10,108 nucleotides of DNA from Minisyncoccota bacterium (GTDB lineage Bacteria; Patescibacteriota; Minisyncoccia; UBA6257; HR35), in contig CALIVE010000080.1 of assembly GCA_938048445.1 (NCBI GenBank), positions 1 through 10,108 on the forward strand, given 5' to 3'. Position numbers and translations under genes: made by a program. How positions within the stretch are numbered: position 1 is the stretch's first letter; each line of letters begins with the position of its first letter. Under the pieces are notes generated by a model that made no database searches, was not told where the DNA came from, and saw only the letters and a program-made list of their open reading frames with translations. Of this stretch, positions 9,920 to 10,108 are shown in pieces.

Positions 9920-10108
9920 AAATTGAATAGGTGCTTGGTTGTATCAAGTCTTTTTACAAACTCAAAAAGCTAAAATTTAATCTGTATAGGTAGGTTGCTC
10001 ATGTTTCAGAAAATTGGCTAAAAATTCACTTTGCAAAACTGGAAGTTTGACGCAAATTTTTAAATTTTATCTCCTCAAATCTTTGTTTTTATGGTATATT
10101 TATAAAGG
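9920..10108 (+). other. Non-coding AT-rich flank after cas2, candidate CRISPR leader side
   Basis: No ORF of meaningful length and no repeated unit of CRISPR size is seen in these 189 nt. The region is AT-rich, with tracts such as AAATTTTTAAATTTT near 10055-10069 and a -10-like TATATTTATAAA at 10095-10106, but no convincing -35 element at the right distance. Its position directly after cas2 fits the leader of an array beyond the right edge. This is inference from position, because no repeat is in view. Confidence 0.35.
9933..9955 (+). terminator. Weak hairpin plus T-run after cas2, possible terminator
   Basis: GCTTG (9933-9937) can pair with CAAGT (9945-9949, including one G-U pair) around a 7-nt loop, followed by CTTTTT at 9950-9955. 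It lies 13 nt after the cas2 stop, where an intrinsic terminator would be expected. The stem is only 5 bp and AT-rich, so the call is weak. Confidence 0.25.

Noticed and set aside
10095..10106. Leader promoter at TATATTTATAAA
   Set aside because: The -10-like sequence has no acceptable -35 partner at 16-18 nt. The TTGACG at 10047-10052 is too far from it and has no good -10 at the right distance.
9920..10108. Partial CRISPR repeat at the right edge
   Set aside because: No segment of about 28-32 nt recurs in the flank, and no typical type I-B repeat end (ATTGAAAC-like) with a second copy is seen.

Overview
The window is a single co-directional CRISPR-cas operon on the + strand. Eight recognisable cas genes lie in the order cas10 (cmr2-like, cut by the left edge), cas8b (cst1), cas7 (cst2/devR), cas5 (cas5t), cas3, cas4, cas1, cas2. 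Cas8b through Cas2 form a complete interference and adaptation set of type I-B, in the Cst ('Tneap') flavour. The type is diagnosed by the two CxxC pairs of Cst1, the Cst2/DevR-type Cas7 and the Cas5t N-terminus. A full-length-class Cas10 with an intact GGDD palm motif, which belongs to type III-B, sits directly in front with only 12 nt between it and cas8b. A predicted internal cistron for the small subunit Cas11 is nested in the 3' end of cas8b. A 21-codon mini-ORF with its own Shine-Dalgarno sequence fills the gap between cas7 and cas5.

Layout: 2-2116 cas10/cmr2, whose frame is open at the left edge; the N-terminal HD domain is probably upstream. 2129-3595 cas8b, with predicted cas11b inside at 3284-3595. 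3592-4629 cas7. 4655-4720 mini-ORF. 4723-5601 cas5. 5594-8152 cas3, with a TTG start. 8156-8668 cas4. 8665-9636 cas1. 9638-9919 cas2. 9920-10108 non-coding, AT-rich, a plausible leader-side flank of a CRISPR array that would lie beyond the right edge. No stretch over 300 bp lacks a gene. No repeat-spacer unit, tRNA, rRNA or mobile element is visible.

How the parts work together: Cas8b, Cas7, Cas5 and the predicted Cas11 build a Cascade-like complex that would recruit the HD nuclease-helicase Cas3 to DNA targets. Cas4, Cas1 and Cas2 form the spacer-acquisition module. The crRNA-processing Cas6 and the partner subunits of Cas10 (Cmr1 and Cmr3-6) are absent from the window. Cas10 is therefore either the tail of a type III-B module lying upstream or a lone Cas10 attached to a type I-B operon. 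Tight spacing, ATGA overlaps and coupled starts indicate one transcript, whose promoter lies left of the window.

Organism: the DNA is very AT-rich, the proteins are rich in Lys, Glu and Ile, Shine-Dalgarno sequences are strong, and a TTG start is used. Together with the Cst-type I-B plus III-B pairing this suggests an AT-rich, probably thermophilic bacterium, of the kind seen among Thermotogae, Aquificae, Dictyoglomi or thermophilic Firmicutes. The sequence alone does not decide the lineage.
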